The notes beneath the pieces were generated by a model. The model searched no databases. It was not told where the DNA came from and saw only the letters and a list, made by a program, of their open reading frames with translations. A stretch of DNA of 43,718 bases from Pseudomonadota bacterium. GTDB taxonomy: Bacteria; Desulfobacterota; S145-22. Location of the stretch: positions 1 through 43,718 of the forward strand of contig WGDA01000139.1 in NCBI GenBank assembly GCA_015493505.1. The letters run 5' to 3'. Below, piece after piece: positions 42,150 through 43,718 of the stretch (within the stretch, counting starts at the first letter, position 1; the number at the start of each line of letters is the position of its first letter). A program made the position numbers and the translations under genes.

Positions 42150-43718
42150 TCACAGGCGGCCCAGGGCCCGAAGAATCCCCTCTGGCGTGATGGGCCACTG
42201 ACGCATCCAGACCCCGATGGCGTCATGAATCGCGTTGGCAATCACCGGCGCCGCCCCGTTCATGCTGACCTCGGAGATGGATTTCGCCCCGTAGGGGCCA
42301 TGGGGGTCGTCTGTTTTTACCAGGACCACCTTGAAATCCTCCGGCACGTCACCAATCATGGGGACCCCGTAACTTCGCAGGTCCGTGTTCAGGGCGTGGC
42401 CTTCCGCGTCATAAATCAGGCCCTCATAGAGGGTGTGGCCAATGGACTTCAGCACGGCACCATACACCTGTCCCATGGCGAGTTCCGGGTTCACCGGCAT
42501 CCCCGCGTCCATGAGGGCGTAGTATTTCTGGACCTCGATGGCGCCAGTGCGGATGTTCACCGCCACCTGGGCGAAGTGCGCCCCGTATGGAAAGGAAAAC
42601 TTGTTGGTCGTGAAATGCCCTTCCCCGATAAGCTGCCCGATTCCCTTGCCGCTGTGGGTTTTCTGAGCCAGTTCCTCGTAGGTCAGCTCCCCTTTCTTGC
42701 CGACAACCTTGCCCGGGTAGGTAACATTCAGGTCCGTCTCCGGCTCGTTCAGGATCTCCGCGGCTGCCTGGATTATCTTTCTCCGCAGGTCCTGCGCGGC
42801 GAGCATGGACGCCCCGCCGGAGAAATAGGTACCGCTGGAGGCGAAAGCCCCCGAATCAAAGGGCGTGTTGTCCGTGTCCCCGGAGAGGATGGCAACGTTT
42901 CCCATGTCCGTGGCCAGCGTCTCCGCGGCCATCTTCACGCTGACGGTATCCAGCCCCGTCCCCAAATCGGCGCCGCCGGTCAACAGCATGAAGGTCCCGT
43001 CCCGCAACATCTTTATGGTGGCATTGGACTGGTCGAGTCCGGGAAGCCCCGATCCCTGCTGGATAATCACCACGCCCTTGCCGATCCGGACATCGGGATC
43101 ATCCGCGGTTTCCCGCTTGCCCCATGCGATCATTCGTGCGCCCTCTTCCAGCGCGGGCCCCAGGCCACAGCTCTCCACCAGCGCTGCCTCGCCCTTGCGC
43201 CCCTCACCGAGGCACTTGAGAATCTCAAGCAGGTAGCCTTCACGCACCCGGTTTTTCTCGAGAAACGCAAGGGGGTCCATCCCCAGCGTGTCAGCCAGCT
43301 CGGCAGCGGCCATCTGGAGGGCGAAAGACCCCTGCGGCGCCCCGTATCCCTGGTAAGCGCCGGTCGGCGAGAGGTTCGTGTAATAAGACGTGACCTCGAA
43401 CCGGAAGTTGTCACACATGAACAGGGGAAGCGATTTGGAGCACGCGTTCATGGGAACCGTCAGGGCGTGCGCTCCGTAGGGCCCCTCGTTGGCCTTCAGG
43501 TCCATAGCGACGGCTGTCAGCGTGCCGTTCCGCTTGGCGCCAAGCTTCACCTTGATCTTCATGGCCTTCCGCGTGCTGCAGGATTCGAACTCTTCCTTCC
43601 GGGTGTACTGGTGGAAAATGGCCCGCCCCGTTTTGTAGGTGGCATAGGCGCAGACCTCCTCCAGGAGGATATCCTGCTTGGAACCGTATCCCCCCCCGAC
43701 CCGCTCCTTGATAACGCG
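42150..43718 (-). CDS. Xanthine dehydrogenase-family molybdenum-binding subunit, C-terminal part (cut by window)
   Basis: The open frame runs off the right edge; 522 residues are visible and the N-terminal hammerhead domain is missing. An internal ATG at 43562 is not the start, since VGGGYGSKQD upstream of it is a conserved molybdopterin motif. Other features are TGAYQGYGAPQG, TGGADLGTGLDTV and, near the end, AKSISEVSMNGAAP, which carries the Glu expected to act as catalytic base, followed by IANAIHDAIGVW and ITPEGILRAL. In xanthine dehydrogenases the motif corresponding to GAYQGYG has Arg for purine binding (AFRGFG); here it is Gln, so xanthine dehydrogenase is the closest well-known relative but the substrate is uncertain. 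It lies 76 nt before ade, which favours a purine. Confidence 0.83.
   Translation of the reverse strand, partial: RVIKERVGGGYGSKQDILLEEVCAYATYKTGRAIFHQYTRKEEFESCSTRKAMKIKVKLGAKRNGTLTAVAMDLKANEGPYGAHALTVPMNACSKSLPLFMCDNFRFEVTSYYTNLSPTGAYQGYGAPQGSFALQMAAAELADTLGMDPLAFLEKNRVREGYLLEILKCLGEGRKGEAALVESCGLGPALEEGARMIAWGKRETADDPDVRIGKGVVIIQQGSGLPGLDQSNATIKMLRDGTFMLLTGGADLGTGLDTVSVKMAAETLATDMGNVAILSGDTDNTPFDSGAFASSGTYFSGGASMLAAQDLRRKIIQAAAEILNEPETDLNVTYPGKVVGKKGELTYEELAQKTHSGKGIGQLIGEGHFTTNKFSFPYGAHFAQVAVNIRTGAIEVQKYYALMDAGMPVNPELAMGQVYGAVLKSIGHTLYEGLIYDAEGHALNTDLRSYGVPMIGDVPEDFKVVLVKTDDPHGPYGAKSISEVSMNGAAPVIANAIHDAIGVWMRQWPITPEGILRALGRL

Noticed and set aside
43560-43562. ATG at 43562 as the start of the molybdenum hydroxylase
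   Set aside because: Conserved family sequence (GGGYGSKQD) continues upstream in the same frame to the window edge, so the gene is truncated by the window.
1-43718. CRISPR arrays, tRNA or rRNA genes, insertion sequences, prophage
   Set aside because: Reading through found no regular repeats with spacers, cloverleaf sequence, transposase or phage genes; this was by eye and not by a search program.

Overview
The window looks like a chromosomal segment of a flagellated, sigma-54-using Gram-negative bacterium. Gene content and order (PP-loop protein, nitrilase, Cys-rich mini-protein, argS, SPOR protein, lepA, lepB) recall Desulfobacterota (former Deltaproteobacteria) or a neighbouring phylum. 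This placement is inference from gene order and is not tested by phylogeny. I see no rRNA, tRNA, CRISPR array, insertion sequence or phage gene. Genes are tightly packed, many overlapping by 1-4 nt.

Region 1 (1-5607): the end of a hotdog thioesterase with a terminator, then a four-gene phosphosignalling module. The module holds a periplasmic HtrA-like protease fused through one membrane segment to a cytoplasmic FHA domain, a membrane Ser/Thr kinase with a Lys-rich extracytoplasmic tail, a zinc-ribbon/FHA protein, and a membrane-tethered PP2C phosphatase. Writer, readers and eraser of phospho-Ser/Thr sit together with a protease that may sense or act in the periplasm. It closes with a terminator that lies, unusually, between the Shine-Dalgarno sequence and start codon of the next gene.

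Region 2 (5608-19721): a long housekeeping run on the + strand: PP-loop ATPase, nitrilase-family protein, Cys-rich mini-protein, argS, SPOR protein, lepA, lepB, pyrR, gltX, smc, a Gph-like phosphatase, an unknown 89-residue protein and endonuclease III. It covers translation, secretion, pyrimidine salvage, chromosome organisation and base-excision repair.

Region 3 (19735-33899): motility. A sigma-54 response regulator with its own sigma-70-type promoters and palindrome is followed by a sigma-54-type promoter driving a large TPR protein, a soluble histidine kinase and a second sigma-54 response regulator (FlrB/FlrC-like). A second, closely similar sigma-54 site precedes flgB-flgC-fliE-fliF-fliG-fliH-fliI-fliJ and a MotE-like protein. 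The likely logic is a kinase/activator pair switching on basal body, MS-ring, C-ring and export-ATPase genes.

Region 4 (33954-37840): a minus-strand pair (TrmH-like methyltransferase and a Na+/H+ antiporter fused to a PTS EIIA-like domain), then a + strand zinc-finger/winged-helix protein and a secreted SYLF-domain protein, each with a strong terminator.

Region 5 (37839-43718): a minus-strand group read from the right edge: a molybdenum hydroxylase large subunit (cut by the window), adenine deaminase, a saccharopine-dehydrogenase-like enzyme and a DUF362/ferredoxin protein. Adenine deaminase beside a xanthine-dehydrogenase-family subunit suggests purine breakdown; the role of the other two is open.
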